DNA of 50,672 bases from Methylococcaceae bacterium. GTDB taxonomy: Bacteria; Pseudomonadota; Gammaproteobacteria; Methylococcales; Methylomonadaceae. A program made the translations under genes and the position numbers. The stretch is from contig DAOUSJ010000003.1 of assembly GCA_030627285.1 (NCBI GenBank), positions 1 to 50,672 of the forward strand. The letters are read 5' to 3'. Shown in pieces: positions 26,869-36,850 of the stretch; the stretch's first letter is position 1; each line of letters begins with the position of its first letter. Under the pieces are notes generated by a model, which was not told the DNA's origin, did no database searches, and worked only from the letters and a program-made list of their open reading frames with translations.

Positions 26869-29451
26869 TTAAACCACAATATTAACCAATTTTTTTGGCA
26901 CTACAATAACTTTTCTAATTGCTTTATCGCCAATAAATTTTTGTACCTGCACATCTGCTAATGCCAAAGTTTGAATTTGCTCTTTACTTGCATCTAATGC
27001 AACTTCAAGCTTAGAACGCAATTTACCATTTACCTGCACCATGATTTGCATAGCTACTAAACGCATTGCATCAGAATCAATTGTAGGCAACGCTTCACTG
27101 ACAATATCAGTTGTATGTCCCAATTCCAACCACAATTGACGACAAATATGCGGCACAATTGGAGCTAACATTAAACAAATTGCTTCTAAAACTTCCTGCC
27201 TACAAACCTGTGCATTCGCAGTTGTAGACTTAAATTTGCTTAAACTATTCAACAACTCCATATTGGCTGCAATCGCAGTATTAAAAGTATGACGGCGACC
27301 TAAATCATCACTAACTTTGGTTAAAGTTTGATGTAATTGTCGGCGTAGATTTTTTTCATCAGCGGTTAAATTAGCTTGATCCAAAACTAAAACATTTACA
27401 TTAGCACTAACATGTAAATATACTTGTCGCCACAAACGTTTCAAAAACCTATAAGCACCATCTACACCAGCATCATTCCATTCTAAAGATTGCTCTGGTG
27501 GCGAAGTAAACATAGTGTACAAGCGCACTGTATCAGCACCATATTTATTAATCAAAGCTTGTGGATCAATGCCATTATTTTTGGATTTTGACATTTTTTC
27601 AATATTGCCAACAATCACCTTTGAATCGTCAGCTAATGATTTTGCAGCAATCACTTTGCCTTTATTATTATGCTCAACTTTCACTTCAGCAGGATTCAAA
27701 TATTGTTTTTGTCCATTAGGATCCATTTGATAATAAGTTTCTGCAACCACCATGCCTTGGGTTAATAAACGCTTGAAAGGTTCATCGCTCACAATCAAGC
27801 CTTCATCACGCAATAATTTAGTATAAAAACGTGCATATAATAAATGTAAAATTGCATGCTCAATACCACCAATATACTGATCCACTGGCAACCAATACTT
27901 TGCACTTTCATCTAGCATTGTATCTGCATTCGGACTAGCAAAACGCGCAAAATACCAAGATGATTCCATAAAAGTATCAAAGGTATCAGTTTCACGATGA
28001 GCATCTTTGCCACATTGAGGACAAGCAACTCTTGAAAAAGTTGGATGTGCAGCTAATGGGGATGAACCATCTAAAGTTACATCTTTAGGTAATTCAACTG
28101 GTAATTGATCCTCAGGTACTCCTACAGTACCGCAATCATCGCAATAAATAACTGGAATTGGCGCGCCCCAATAACGTTGCCGAGAAACGCCCCAATCCCG
28201 TAAGCGATAATTGATTTTACGTGTACCTTGATTACTAGCTTCTAACTTATTTGCAATCGCATTAAAAGCAGCTTTAAAATCTAAGTCATTAAATTCACCC
28301 GAATTTTTTAAAATGCCTTTAGTAGTAAAAGCTTGCTCATCGGTATTATCATCTTCACTATTAGTAGCATAAATAACTTGCTGAATTGGAATATTATATT
28401 TAGTAGCGAATTCATAATCACGTTGATCGTGTGCAGGCACAGACATTACCGCGCCTGTGCCATAACCCATTAAAACAAAGTTTGCAATCCAAACAGGAAC
28501 TTGTGCGCCTGTAATTGGATGAATTGCTATCATGCCAGAATCAACGCCACGTTTTTCCATAGTCTCCATTGCCGCTTCTGAAGATTCCATAGTTTTACAT
28601 TCTTGAATAAACTCAGCTAATTCAGGTTTCAATACCAACGCTTGTTGCACTAATGGATGTTCAGCCGCAACTGCTAAATAAGTCACTCCCATTAAAGTAT
28701 CTGGGCGAGTAGTATAAATGCGCAACGGTTGTGCCATATTTACAACTGCAAAATCAACCTCTAAACCTTCTGAACGCCCAATCCAATTCGCTTGCATGGT
28801 TTTAACTTGTTCTGGCCAATTATCCAATTTTTCTAAATCGGCTAAAAGTTCATCCCCATAAGCAGTAATTTTTAAAAACCATTGCGAAATTTCTTTACGT
28901 TCAACCGCAGTATCACAACGCCAACAACAACCATCAATTACTTGTTCATTGGCTAAAACAGTAGCATCATGTGGACACCAATTTACTGGCGCGGTTTTTT
29001 TATACACTAAGCCTTTTTTTAATAAGCGTAAAAAAAACCATTGTTCCCAACGATAATAACTAGGATCACAAGTAGCAAATTCACGCGACCAATCATATGC
29101 AAAACCTAAAGCTTTCAACTGCTCACGCATATAATCTATATTTTCATAAGTCCAATCTGCAGGATGCACCCCATGTTTCATTGCTGCATTTTCAGCTGGT
29201 AAACCAAATGCATCCCAACCCATAGGTTGCAACACATTTTTACCTTGCATACGTTGATAACGACTAATAACATCGCCAATAGTATAATTGCGTACATGTC
29301 CCATGTGTAATTTGCCACTGGGATAAGGAAACATGGATAAACAATAGTATTTTTCTTTACTACTGTCTTCAATGGCATTAAAGATACCACTTTGCTCCCA
29401 AGCTAGTTGGGCTTGAGTTTCTATAATGTCAGGTTGATAATTTTCTTCCAT
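26869..29451 (-). CDS. leuS: Leucyl-tRNA synthetase
   Basis: Charges tRNA-Leu. From the ATG at 29451 it has 860 residues, starting [11 protein letters not shown] like E. coli LeuS; the longer frame to a TTG at 29472 is not needed. HIGH motif: HMGH (49-52) in [16 protein letters not shown]. The CP1 editing domain has [20 protein letters not shown] and [15 protein letters not shown]. The zinc-binding cysteines CDDCG and CPQCG, the LeuS-specific insertion and KMSKS ([11 protein letters not shown]) follow. First gene of the lptE-holA-apbE-nqrM-CBS-sbcB run and divergent from the ybeL-like gene. Confidence 0.97.
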   Translation of the reverse strand: MEENYQPDIIETQAQLAWEQSGIFNAIEDSSKEKYYCLSMFPYPSGKLHMGHVRNYTIGDVISRYQRMQGKNVLQPMGWDAFGLPAENAAMKHGVHPADWTYENIDYMREQLKALGFAYDWSREFATCDPSYYRWEQWFFLRLLKKGLVYKKTAPVNWCPHDATVLANEQVIDGCCWRCDTAVERKEISQWFLKITAYGDELLADLEKLDNWPEQVKTMQANWIGRSEGLEVDFAVVNMAQPLRIYTTRPDTLMGVTYLAVAAEHPLVQQALVLKPELAEFIQECKTMESSEAAMETMEKRGVDSGMIAIHPITGAQVPVWIANFVLMGYGTGAVMSVPAHDQRDYEFATKYNIPIQQVIYATNSEDDNTDEQAFTTKGILKNSGEFNDLDFKAAFNAIANKLEASNQGTRKINYRLRDWGVSRQRYWGAPIPVIYCDDCGTVGVPEDQLPVELPKDVTLDGSSPLAAHPTFSRVACPQCGKDAHRETDTFDTFMESSWYFARFASPNADTMLDESAKYWLPVDQYIGGIEHAILHLLYARFYTKLLRDEGLIVSDEPFKRLLTQGMVVAETYYQMDPNGQKQYLNPAEVKVEHNNKGKVIAAKSLADDSKVIVGNIEKMSKSKNNGIDPQALINKYGADTVRLYTMFTSPPEQSLEWNDAGVDGAYRFLKRLWRQVYLHVSANVNVLVLDQANLTADEKNLRRQLHQTLTKVSDDLGRRHTFNTAIAANMELLNSLSKFKSTTANAQVCRQEVLEAICLMLAPIVPHICRQLWLELGHTTDIVSEALPTIDSDAMRLVAMQIMVQVNGKLRSKLEVALDASKEQIQTLALADVQVQKFIGDKAIRKVIVVPKKLVNIVV

Positions 29452-29533
29452 GTCTCGTATTTTAGCATTCAAAAGTATTAGAATACCGTAGTGTTGCTTA
29501 AACCTAAAGCGCGATTTTTAATGGAGAATCAAA

Positions 29534-30019
29534 ATGAGTAAAAATACCAAGTTAATTGAGGCCTATAATAATTTAATGCTAAATTTGTATGAGGCCATGG
29601 ATGATACTTTACATTCAACCGCCGATGGATTGGAAATTGCTAAAGAAAAACTTAGTAAATTAGGTGGCTTAACCCAAGAAGAAATTAATCATATTGCTGA
29701 TGCTTTAACTAAAGATATAGATCATGCAGCACTGAATACTACTAATAAAAATGATGATTTATCTAGCTGGTTAAAATTTGACATTGCTTTAATAGAAAAT
29801 TTTGCCATAGATTCTTTTATGGAATTAGCCGATAAAACCCGTTTGGAGCTAAATAAATTAACCAACCAAGCAGCAAAATATCATACTTATGTTAGTGGTG
29901 ATATTACTAGCCCTGGCACCTTTGTCTGCACAGAATGTGGTAAAGAAATTGCATTTAAATCTACTAGCAAAATCCCAGTATGCCCCAATTGCCAAGCAAA
30001 AGTTTTTGTCCGTAGTTGA
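29534..30019 (+). CDS. Zinc-ribbon protein, YbeL/DUF1451 family
   Basis: A 161-residue soluble protein: a helical N-terminal part (about 1-115) with LSKLGGLTQEEINHIADALTKD, then GDITSPGTFVCTECGKEI and PVCPNCQAKVF, a four-cysteine zinc ribbon at the end. The family (YbeL in E. coli) has no settled function. Divergent pairing with leuS is also seen in E. coli, which supports the call. A GGAG-type ribosome binding site precedes the ATG. Confidence 0.85.
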   Translation: MSKNTKLIEAYNNLMLNLYEAMDDTLHSTADGLEIAKEKLSKLGGLTQEEINHIADALTKDIDHAALNTTNKNDDLSSWLKFDIALIENFAIDSFMELADKTRLELNKLTNQAAKYHTYVSGDITSPGTFVCTECGKEIAFKSTSKIPVCPNCQAKVFVRS

Positions 30020-30043
30020 TATTGCATCCTAAGTGCTTATAAT
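30016..30043 (+). promoter_or_regulatory. Candidate promoter and operator of parA
   Basis: TTGATA (30016-30021) and TATAAT (30038-30043), a consensus -10, are 16 bases apart and 41 bases before the parA start. An inverted repeat, TTGCAT (30022-30027) and ATGCAA (30042-30047), brackets the spacer and -10 and could be an operator. Confidence 0.55.
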
Positions 30044-30084
30044 GCAAAGATTACATAAATACATTTAATTTAGGAATCAAGCCA

Positions 30085-30861
30085 ATGCGTAGAGTTATTT
30101 TTAATCAAAAAGGAGGCGTGGGGAAATCAACCATTACTTGTAATTTAGCAGCTATCAGTGCTTTTGAAGGTAAACGCACTTTAGTGGTAGATCTTGATAT
30201 TCAAAGCAACTCTACGCAATATTTGTTAGGTAAAAAAGAAAATGATGCCAGTAAAACTATTGCACATTTTTTTAAAAATTCCTTGGGTATAAAGCTATTT
30301 GGTAAACATGAGAATCATCTGGATAGCTTAATTAAAGAAACTCCATTTGCTAATTTATTTGTGATTCCATCGCATGCTGATTTGGAATCTTTACAAGGAC
30401 GTTTAGAATCGCGTTATAAAATTTTCAAACTTAAAGAAGCATTGGAAGAATTGACTGATTTTGATGAAATTTACATTGACACCCCACCATTATTAAATTT
30501 TTATAGCCAATCAGCTTTAATTGCTGCCAATAGATGTTTAATTCCATTTGATTGTGATGCCTTTGCTAAAGATGCTTTATATTCATTGATGCAATCGTTA
30601 TCAGAAGTAAAAGCCGATCATAATGAAAACTTGGAAATAGAAGGTATTATTGTAAATCAATACCAAAATCATGCTAATTTACCAGCACAACTAGTTGCAG
30701 AACTAATTGCTGAAGGGCATCCAATGTTAAAAAGTAAAATTTCCCCATCAGTTAAAGTTAGAGAATCACATACGCATTCACAACCATTAATTCATTATGC
30801 GCCAAATCATAAATTAGCCGATGAATTTAGAAGTTTATACAATGAAATTCACCAAAAATAA
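30085..30861 (+). CDS. ParA/MinD-type ATPase, stand-alone
   Basis: A deviant Walker A ATPase of 258 residues: KGGVGKST at 9-16, VVDLDIQSNSTQYLLG, and switch II YIDTPPLL. The end (SPSVKVRESHTHSQPLIHYAPNHKLADEFRSLY) is that of chromosomal ParA-family proteins of gammaproteobacteria. Such ATPases pattern cargo on the nucleoid or membrane. No parB, parS-like repeats or plasmid genes are nearby, so it is not the main chromosome-partition locus. It precedes dusA by 27 bases. The cargo is unknown. Confidence 0.85.
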   Translation: MRRVIFNQKGGVGKSTITCNLAAISAFEGKRTLVVDLDIQSNSTQYLLGKKENDASKTIAHFFKNSLGIKLFGKHENHLDSLIKETPFANLFVIPSHADLESLQGRLESRYKIFKLKEALEELTDFDEIYIDTPPLLNFYSQSALIAANRCLIPFDCDAFAKDALYSLMQSLSEVKADHNENLEIEGIIVNQYQNHANLPAQLVAELIAEGHPMLKSKISPSVKVRESHTHSQPLIHYAPNHKLADEFRSLYNEIHQK

Positions 30862-30888
30862 CTTTAACATCAAGATTATTTAATTTAT

Positions 30889-31872
30889 ATGCCTGCTTTC
30901 ACACCAGTTAAGCATAGCTTTAGTGTTGCTCCTATGTTAGATTGGACCGATAGACATTGCCGTTATTTTTATCGCTTAATGTCCAAACATGCACTGCTAT
31001 ATACAGAAATGGTAACTACTGGCGCATTACTGTATGGAAATGCCCAAAGATTTTTAGAATTTAATGCTGTAGAACATCCATTAGCATTGCAGCTAGGAGG
31101 ATCTAACCCAAATGATTTAGCAATCTGCACTCAAATGGCAGCAAATCAAGGTTATAACGAAGTAAATCTTAATGTTGGCTGCCCTAGTAATAAAGTTCAA
31201 AATGGTAGTTTTGGTGCTTGCTTAATGGCAAAACCAGAATTAGTTGCTGAATGCGTAAACGCCATGCAACATCAAGTTTCTATACCTGTAAGCGTGAAAT
31301 CTAGAATTGGCATTGATAATCAGGATTCTTATGCTGAATTACACAATTTTATTGCTACAATTGCAAATGCTGGCTGTGATACCTTTATTTTACATGCTAG
31401 AAAAGCTTGGTTACAAGGTTTATCACCAAAACAAAATCGTGAAATTCCACCGTTACGCTATGATATAGTATTTCAACTTAAACAAGATTTTCCACAGTTA
31501 AAAATTATTCTAAATGGTGGAATTAAAAGTTTAGCAACTGCACAGGATTTAATTAAACAAGTTGATGGAGTAATGTTAGGGCGTGAAATATATCACAATC
31601 CGTTTATACTCACTGAAGTGGATCAAAAGTTTTTTGGAGCTACTAAAAATACCTTATCACGCTCAGAAATAATCCAAGCTTTAATTCCATACGTTCAACA
31701 ACACTGTTTAAACGGTGGACATTTGAAACATATTTCTCGACATATATTAGGTTTATTTCATCAACAACCACATGCAAAAACTTGGCGTAGATATTTAAGT
31801 GAAAACGCGCCGCTAGCTGAAGCTAAACCAGAATTATTACTGGATGCTTTAGCTAAAATGAATCATAATTAA
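30889..31872 (+). CDS. dusA: tRNA-dihydrouridine(20/20a) synthase
   Basis: FMN enzyme reducing uridines 20/20a of the tRNA D-loop. The 327-residue product has SVAPMLDWTDRHCRYFYRLMSK at the N-terminus, the active-site stretch NVGCPSNKVQNGSFGACLM with the catalytic cysteine in GACLM, VKSRIGID, HARKAWLQGLSPKQNREIPPL (a DusA-specific segment) and LNGGI. Length and motifs match DusA rather than DusB or DusC. It is probably transcribed with parA upstream and with the hopJ-like gene 14 bases downstream. Confidence 0.96.
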   Translation: MPAFTPVKHSFSVAPMLDWTDRHCRYFYRLMSKHALLYTEMVTTGALLYGNAQRFLEFNAVEHPLALQLGGSNPNDLAICTQMAANQGYNEVNLNVGCPSNKVQNGSFGACLMAKPELVAECVNAMQHQVSIPVSVKSRIGIDNQDSYAELHNFIATIANAGCDTFILHARKAWLQGLSPKQNREIPPLRYDIVFQLKQDFPQLKIILNGGIKSLATAQDLIKQVDGVMLGREIYHNPFILTEVDQKFFGATKNTLSRSEIIQALIPYVQQHCLNGGHLKHISRHILGLFHQQPHAKTWRRYLSENAPLAEAKPELLLDALAKMNHN

Positions 31873-31886
31873 TCAGGAATTTAACA

Positions 31887-32231
31887 ATGACAACAATAAC
31901 AAATTTTATTGCCAATGCATCTTCGAATAATAAGTTTGCAGATATCATGAATATTATTGCGGAAAATTACATTTATCAAGCTACAGAATTTAGCAATGGT
32001 TTCGATGATCCATTAATAAATGCAGCTGGAACTAATGAAGGTGCATGTAAAATTTTTGCGTTTGCACAATTGCATAACTTATCTGTTACCCAAACTCTAT
32101 ATTTATTTGGTGAACATTATCGTTCCGTATTAACTGATCCCAATGGCAATGAACATCAAAACATCCGAAATTTTATTCAATCTGGTTGGGAAGGCATTAA
32201 ATTTTCTGGAGTAGCATTAATTGCCAAATAA
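31887..32231 (+). CDS. HopJ-family protein
   Basis: A 114-residue soluble protein with the HopJ pattern: ENYIYQATEFSNG, NAAGTNEGACKIFAFAQLH, TLYLFGEHYR, and HQNIRNFIQSGWEGIKF. The name comes from a Pseudomonas type III effector, but the family is widespread in non-pathogens as a chromosomal gene. Nothing here (no hrp box, no secretion genes) suggests an effector. Its stop overlaps the next ATG by one base (TAATG). Confidence 0.85.
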   Translation: MTTITNFIANASSNNKFADIMNIIAENYIYQATEFSNGFDDPLINAAGTNEGACKIFAFAQLHNLSVTQTLYLFGEHYRSVLTDPNGNEHQNIRNFIQSGWEGIKFSGVALIAK

Positions 32232-33274
32232 TGCCAATTGATTACTTAATTGTTGGTCAAGGTCTAGCTGGTAGTTTATTGGCTTGGGAATTAATTCAAC
32301 GCAATTGTAAAGTTATAATTGTTGATAATGGCAATGAAAATGCTTCCAAAATAGCCGCAGGATTAATTAATCCAATTACTGGTATGCGCTGGGTAAAGTC
32401 TTTGAATGTAGATATTTTATTACCCAGCGCGATAAATTATTATGCAGGTTTAAGCCAAAAATTTAATAGCGAATTTTACATCAATAAACCTATTTTAAGG
32501 TTAGTGCAAAAACCAGCAGAATTAGTTCATTTACAAAAACGCCAACAAGATTTAGCTTATCAGCCTTATTTGGGAACTTATAAACCGAAAACACAATTTA
32601 AAGCTGATTTTGGTACTGTAGAACAAGCTCAAACTGGATATGTATTAATTGCTAGTTTACTGAAACATTTACATGAATTTTTTCTGCAACAACAATCTTA
32701 TCAACAACTAGACTTCCAATATTCTGAGATTAAATTCAGTCCCCAATTACATTGGCGCAATTTCAATCCTAAAAAAATAATTTTTTGTGAAGGTTTTCAA
32801 GCCCAAAATAACCCATATTTTGCTTACTTACCATTCCAAGTAGCTAAAGGTGAAATTTTGACTATTGCTAGTTCGGAATTTATTACTGATAAAATTTTAC
32901 AATATGGCAATTGGTTGCTGCCATTAAATAATAATCACTATAGATTGGGTGCAACTTTTGATCCAGTGCATTTAAATACTGACATCACTCAAGATGCTAA
33001 AACTATCTTGTCTAACAACTTACATGCAAGATTACCAAATTCATGCAAGTTTAAAGTAATTCAGCAGCAGGCAAATATTCGCCCTTGTACTTTGGATAAA
33101 CAAGCATTTATTGGTCTCCATCCGCAGCATCCAGAATTAGCAATTTTTAATGGGTTTGGTGCTAAAGGCAGCCTACAAATTCCTTATTATGCACAACAAT
33201 TTAGCCAGCATTTAATTACCAAAACGCCATTAAATTCCAATATTGATATTCAACGCTATCACAAAACAGTTTAA
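32231..33274 (+). CDS. FAD-dependent oxidoreductase, DAO family
   Basis: A 347-residue flavoprotein: Rossmann FAD motif DYLIVGQGLAGSLLAWEL (4-21), then VIIVDN, AAGLINPITGMRW, KGEILTI and the C-terminal FAD loop NGFGAKGSLQIPYYA. This belongs with glycine oxidase/D-amino-acid dehydrogenase and the MnmC C-terminal domain, but the substrate cannot be told. There is no membrane segment. It is translationally coupled to the hopJ-like gene (one-base overlap). The next ATG follows its stop with no gap. Confidence 0.82.
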   Translation: MPIDYLIVGQGLAGSLLAWELIQRNCKVIIVDNGNENASKIAAGLINPITGMRWVKSLNVDILLPSAINYYAGLSQKFNSEFYINKPILRLVQKPAELVHLQKRQQDLAYQPYLGTYKPKTQFKADFGTVEQAQTGYVLIASLLKHLHEFFLQQQSYQQLDFQYSEIKFSPQLHWRNFNPKKIIFCEGFQAQNNPYFAYLPFQVAKGEILTIASSEFITDKILQYGNWLLPLNNNHYRLGATFDPVHLNTDITQDAKTILSNNLHARLPNSCKFKVIQQQANIRPCTLDKQAFIGLHPQHPELAIFNGFGAKGSLQIPYYAQQFSQHLITKTPLNSNIDIQRYHKTV

Positions 33275-33577
33275 ATGAAATATTTAGGCTTATTTTTATT
33301 GGCTGTGTGGCTATTATTACAAGGAGCTGGTCATATATTGAAAATCACTTTTCCTTTTGAAAGCAAAATATTACCTGGGATAAATATAGCTGCTGGAATC
33401 TTACTCTTACTTACGCTACTGAAAATTAAACATGGCAACATAGGTATATTATTTCTTGGGTTTTGGTCAGTATTAAATAGCAGTTTATTTTTGTTTAATA
33501 TCACCTTTAGTTACAGCAATATCGTAGTGCATGTGTGTGGAATTGTGGCGGGAATTTTATTAATTTTTAAAATATAA
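33275..33577 (+). CDS. Small membrane protein, function unknown
   Basis: A 100-residue protein with four hydrophobic segments (about 3-19, 32-47, 54-74, 81-98) joined by short loops. It is probably an inner-membrane protein. I recognise no family motif. Its ATG begins on the base after the oxidoreductase stop, so the two are made together. A minus-strand terminator for the cox operon begins six bases after its stop. Confidence 0.6.
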   Translation: MKYLGLFLLAVWLLLQGAGHILKITFPFESKILPGINIAAGILLLLTLLKIKHGNIGILFLGFWSVLNSSLFLFNITFSYSNIVVHVCGIVAGILLIFKI

Positions 33578-33583
33578 ATGGAT

Positions 33584-33617
33584 AAAAAAAGCGCATTTAG
33601 GATTACCAAATACGCTT
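33584..33617 (-). terminator. Intrinsic terminator of the cox operon
   Basis: On the minus strand AAGCGTATTT (33617-33608) pairs with AAATGCGCTT (33598-33589) through ten base pairs including one G-U, with a nine-base loop, followed by seven T residues. The C-A mismatch on the plus strand shows that it works for coxC, not for the plus-strand gene. Confidence 0.75.
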
Positions 33618-33640
33618 GTTTACTATGTGTTCTGAAAGCT

Positions 33641-34498
33641 TTAAATTATATATACAAAAATAAATAAGCCTAACCAAACTACATCTACAAAGTGCCAATA
33701 CCAAGCTGCACCTTCAAATGCAAAATGATTTTCTGGAGTAAAATGTCCTTTCCAACTCCGAAATAATACTACTGAAAGAATTATTGCGCCTACACACACA
33801 TGAAATCCATGAAAACCTGTGAGCATAAAAAAAGTAGATCCATAAATTCCTGAACCAAGAGTTAAACCCATTTCTGTATAAGCTTCATGATATTCAATAG
33901 CTTGTAAAATCACAAATATAAAACCTAAAGCTACCGTAGCAGCTAAATATTTAATTAAATCGTCGCGATTTTTAGCTAATAAACCATGGTGAGCTTTGGT
34001 ACAAGTCCAACCGCTAGTTAATAATAAAGCCGTATTTATAAACGGTAGCCCAAAAGCACCCATAGGTTCAAATTCACCACCTACTTCAGCGGGTCCATTA
34101 GTTGGCCAAACAGCTTCAAAACTTGGCCATAAAAATTCACCAGTTGCTTCAGAGCCTAACCATGGCACGGATAAATTTCTGGTATACCAAAGTACGCCAA
34201 AAAATACCGCAAAAAACATGACTTCTGAAAAAATAAACCACATCATTCCCATGCGATAAGAAATACCTACACCCTTATTATACATGCCAGTTTCACTTTC
34301 ATTGGCTTGCAGTGTGAACCAACCAGTAAGCATTACAATAAAAATTACTAAACCTAATAACATTAGGCTTATACCAATATCATTCCCGTTTAAAAAATTT
34401 GCAAAGCCTACTAATGTAGTTAATAAGCCTGCCGTTCCTATTATAGGCCAAACCGCCTTATTAGGAATGTAATACGCGTCATGTGCATGTGTAGACAT
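33641..34498 (-). CDS. ctaE: Cytochrome c oxidase subunit III
   Basis: Subunit III stabilises the oxidase core and proton uptake. The 285-residue membrane protein has seven predicted helices, starting YYIPNKAVWPIIGTAGLL, with the family pieces GMMWFIFSEVMFFAVFFG, STFFMLTGFHGFHVCVGAI and the final FEGAAWYWHFVDVVWLGLF. Last gene of the cox operon, 22 bases after ctaG, with a terminator just downstream. Confidence 0.96.
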   Translation of the reverse strand: MSTHAHDAYYIPNKAVWPIIGTAGLLTTLVGFANFLNGNDIGISLMLLGLVIFIVMLTGWFTLQANESETGMYNKGVGISYRMGMMWFIFSEVMFFAVFFGVLWYTRNLSVPWLGSEATGEFLWPSFEAVWPTNGPAEVGGEFEPMGAFGLPFINTALLLTSGWTCTKAHHGLLAKNRDDLIKYLAATVALGFIFVILQAIEYHEAYTEMGLTLGSGIYGSTFFMLTGFHGFHVCVGAIILSVVLFRSWKGHFTPENHFAFEGAAWYWHFVDVVWLGLFIFVYII

Positions 34499-34520
34499 TA
34501 TTATGTCCCCCTAGATTTTT

Positions 34521-35063
34521 TTATTCACTGAGATTTTCAGTGTTATCGAAAAAAGTATATGCCAGTGTAATAGTTTTATAACGAGCAGCAATTTCTGGAT
34601 TAATTACAAACCGCACTGGCATTAATTTAGCTTCATTAGCTTTAAAAGTTTGTTCTGAAAAACAAAAACATTCAGTTTTTATAAAATATTCTGCTGCAAG
34701 TCCAGGTGAAATACTTGGAATAGCTTGAGCAAGCATAGCTTTAGAAGTTTCATTTTTAGCGTAAAAATTAACCGTATAATATTGTCCTGGATGTACTACC
34801 ATTTTCTTAACTTCAGGACGAAATGTTATTGGATCAACTTTATTAACTGAAGTAATAAATTCCACGGTAATATTACGGCTTGTATCAATTTCATAAGCTA
34901 TTTCTGCAACCGCTTGCCCAGATGTTTTACCATTTAAGCCAGTTAAATCGCATAACACATCATATAAAGGCACTAAAGCAAAACCAAACCCAAACATAGC
35001 CACAACTACGATTACTAATTTACGTACTAAGCGTTTATTTTTTTGGGCTGTTTCTGCATTCAT
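34521..35063 (-). CDS. ctaG: Cox11/CtaG copper chaperone
   Basis: CtaG delivers copper to the CuB site of subunit I. The 180-residue protein has one N-terminal membrane anchor (about 14-33; VVVAMFGFGFALVPLYDVLCDLTGLNGKT) and a periplasmic domain with the copper motif ECFCF (CFCF preceded by KTE), followed by PVRFVINPEI. Its ATG overlaps the stop of the 32-residue ORF upstream (ATGA), so it is translationally coupled to it. Confidence 0.95.
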   Translation of the reverse strand: MNAETAQKNKRLVRKLVIVVVAMFGFGFALVPLYDVLCDLTGLNGKTSGQAVAEIAYEIDTSRNITVEFITSVNKVDPITFRPEVKKMVVHPGQYYTVNFYAKNETSKAMLAQAIPSISPGLAAEYFIKTECFCFSEQTFKANEAKLMPVRFVINPEIAARYKTITLAYTFFDNTENLSE

Positions 35064-35158
35064 TGTGACATAGCCTTAATCACTGCAAACACATAAATAG
35101 TGCCTGCAATGGCAATTAATAAAACTGCTGTAAGTATATTCTTAGTTTTTGTATTCAT
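35060..35158 (-). CDS. 32-residue single-span protein in the cox operon
   Basis: An ORF from the ATG at 35158 gives a basic N-terminus (MNTKTKN), one hydrophobic helix (about 8-27) and a short end (IKAMSQ). The stop overlaps the ctaG ATG as ATGA. Position (between subunit I and ctaG) and size fit the small cytochrome oxidase assembly/accessory proteins annotated at this place in other proteobacteria. The coding nature is inferred from coupling and the clean helix. Confidence 0.6.
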   Translation of the reverse strand: MNTKTKNILTAVLLIAIAGTIYVFAVIKAMSQ

Positions 35159-35179
35159 CTGATGCTTAAATTTCAAAAT

Positions 35180-36799
35180 TTAAATATGTTCAGTTGGAAT
35201 TTCTTCAGGTGGTGTAGCAAAAGTATGATATGGAACTGGTGACGGTAAACGCCATTCTAAACCATGTTGAGCTGCATCTTCCCAAACTTCATCAGTAGCT
35301 TTTTCACAATCTTTACCTTTGATAGTCTTGTACATAATGTATACAAATAATAATTGACTAAAACCAAAAATAAACGCTCCAATACTTGAAATCATATTCC
35401 AGTCAGTAAATTGCACTGCATAATCTGGAATTCTACGCGGCATTCCGGCTAAGCCTAAAAAATGCTGTGGAAAAAACAAGATATTTACTGAAACTGCTGA
35501 TAACCAAAAATGTAGCCTACCTAATTTTTCATCATACATATTTCCAGTCCATTTTGGAATCCAAAAATATCCACCTGCCATCAAAATAAATATTGATGCT
35601 GGTACTAAGGTGTAATGAAAATGAGCTACGATAAAATAAGTATCGTGATACTGGAAATCAGTTGGCGCAATTGCCATCATCAAGCCAGTGAATCCACCTA
35701 AAGTAAATAACACTACAAATGCAATGGTAAATAACATTGGAGTTTCAAAGGTCATTGAACCTTTCCACATGGTTGCAGTCCAGTTAAAAATTTTAACTCC
35801 AGTTGGAACTGCGATTAGCATGGTGGCATACATAAAGTAGAGTTCACCTTCAATTGGCATACCTACAGTGAACATATGATGCGCCCAAACTATAAAAGAT
35901 AGGAACGCAATTGCAGCAGTTGCATATACCATTGAGCTATAACCAAATAATGGTTTACGCGCAAATATTGGCAAAATAGTCGATGCAACTCCAAAGGTTG
36001 GTAAGATCATTACATATACTTCAGGATGTCCGAAGAACCAAAAAATATGTTGATATAAGACCGGATCACCACCGCCTGCAGCATCAAAAAAACTAGTGTC
36101 AAAAAATCTATCCGTTAACAACATAGTTACTGCACCAGCAAATACTGGCATAATCGCAATTAATAAAAAGCCAGTAATTAACCAAGTCCAAACAAATAAC
36201 GGCATTTTCATAAGCGACATTTTTGGTGCGCGCATATTTAAAATCGTGGCAATAATATTAATCGCTCCCATAATGGAAGAAATTCCTAATAAATGCACCG
36301 AAAATATTGCAAATGGCAAGGCATTACCGGTTTGTAAAACTAAAGGTGGGTATAAAGTCCAACCTGATGCTGGCGCACCACCTTCCATAAATAAAGTGCT
36401 AGCAAGTAATAATACCCCTGCAACTAACATCCAGAAACTCATGTTATTCATTCTTGGTAATGCCATATCAGGCGCACCAATCATCATGGGAATCATCCAG
36501 TTAGCAAAACCAACAAAAGCTGGCATTACTGCTCCAAAAACCATCACCAAAGCATGCATGGTGGTCATGGAGTTAAAAAATTGCGGCTCTACAAATTGCA
36601 TTCCAGGTTCAAATAATTCAGCCCTGATAATGAGTGCCATTGCACCACCAACAAAAAACATAGCTAATGCAAATAGCAAATATAGCGTGCCAATGTCTTT
36701 ATGGTTGGTAGTAACAACCCATCTTAATAAACCTTTTTCAGGCCCATGTTCATGATGATCATCATGCTCATGTTCGTTTTCAGCTGCTACAGCAGACAT
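35180..36799 (-). CDS. ctaD: Cytochrome c oxidase subunit I
   Basis: Catalytic haem-copper subunit, 539 residues and 12 membrane helices. Visible are the low-spin haem ligand region ([17 protein letters not shown]), [10 protein letters not shown] with the His-Tyr pair of the CuB site, [10 protein letters not shown] with two more CuB histidines, and [13 protein letters not shown] with both haem ligands. The N-terminus is rich in His and acidic residues ([11 protein letters not shown]), perhaps a metal-binding tail. Second gene of the operon, 51 bases after subunit II. It is an A-type oxidase by these motifs. Confidence 0.97.
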   Translation of the reverse strand: MSAVAAENEHEHDDHHEHGPEKGLLRWVVTTNHKDIGTLYLLFALAMFFVGGAMALIIRAELFEPGMQFVEPQFFNSMTTMHALVMVFGAVMPAFVGFANWMIPMMIGAPDMALPRMNNMSFWMLVAGVLLLASTLFMEGGAPASGWTLYPPLVLQTGNALPFAIFSVHLLGISSIMGAINIIATILNMRAPKMSLMKMPLFVWTWLITGFLLIAIMPVFAGAVTMLLTDRFFDTSFFDAAGGGDPVLYQHIFWFFGHPEVYVMILPTFGVASTILPIFARKPLFGYSSMVYATAAIAFLSFIVWAHHMFTVGMPIEGELYFMYATMLIAVPTGVKIFNWTATMWKGSMTFETPMLFTIAFVVLFTLGGFTGLMMAIAPTDFQYHDTYFIVAHFHYTLVPASIFILMAGGYFWIPKWTGNMYDEKLGRLHFWLSAVSVNILFFPQHFLGLAGMPRRIPDYAVQFTDWNMISSIGAFIFGFSQLLFVYIMYKTIKGKDCEKATDEVWEDAAQHGLEWRLPSPVPYHTFATPPEEIPTEHI

Positions 36800-36850
36800 A
36801 ATAGTTACCTCGTGAATATGTATAAAAGATTTAGCATAAATAAATTAGGA

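Noticed and set aside
30085-30861. ParA as a sign of an integrated plasmid
   Set aside because: Flanked by chromosomal genes (ybeL-like, dusA) on both sides, with no parB, rep or integrase.
31887-32231. A type III secretion effector (HopJ)
   Set aside because: The family name is historical; no secretion genes, hrp box or pathogenicity context are present.
36096-36755. A 219-codon open frame on the plus strand opposite subunit I of the oxidase
   Set aside because: It lies wholly antisense to ctaD, has no recognisable motif or ribosome binding site, and follows from the codon pattern of a membrane protein on the other strand.
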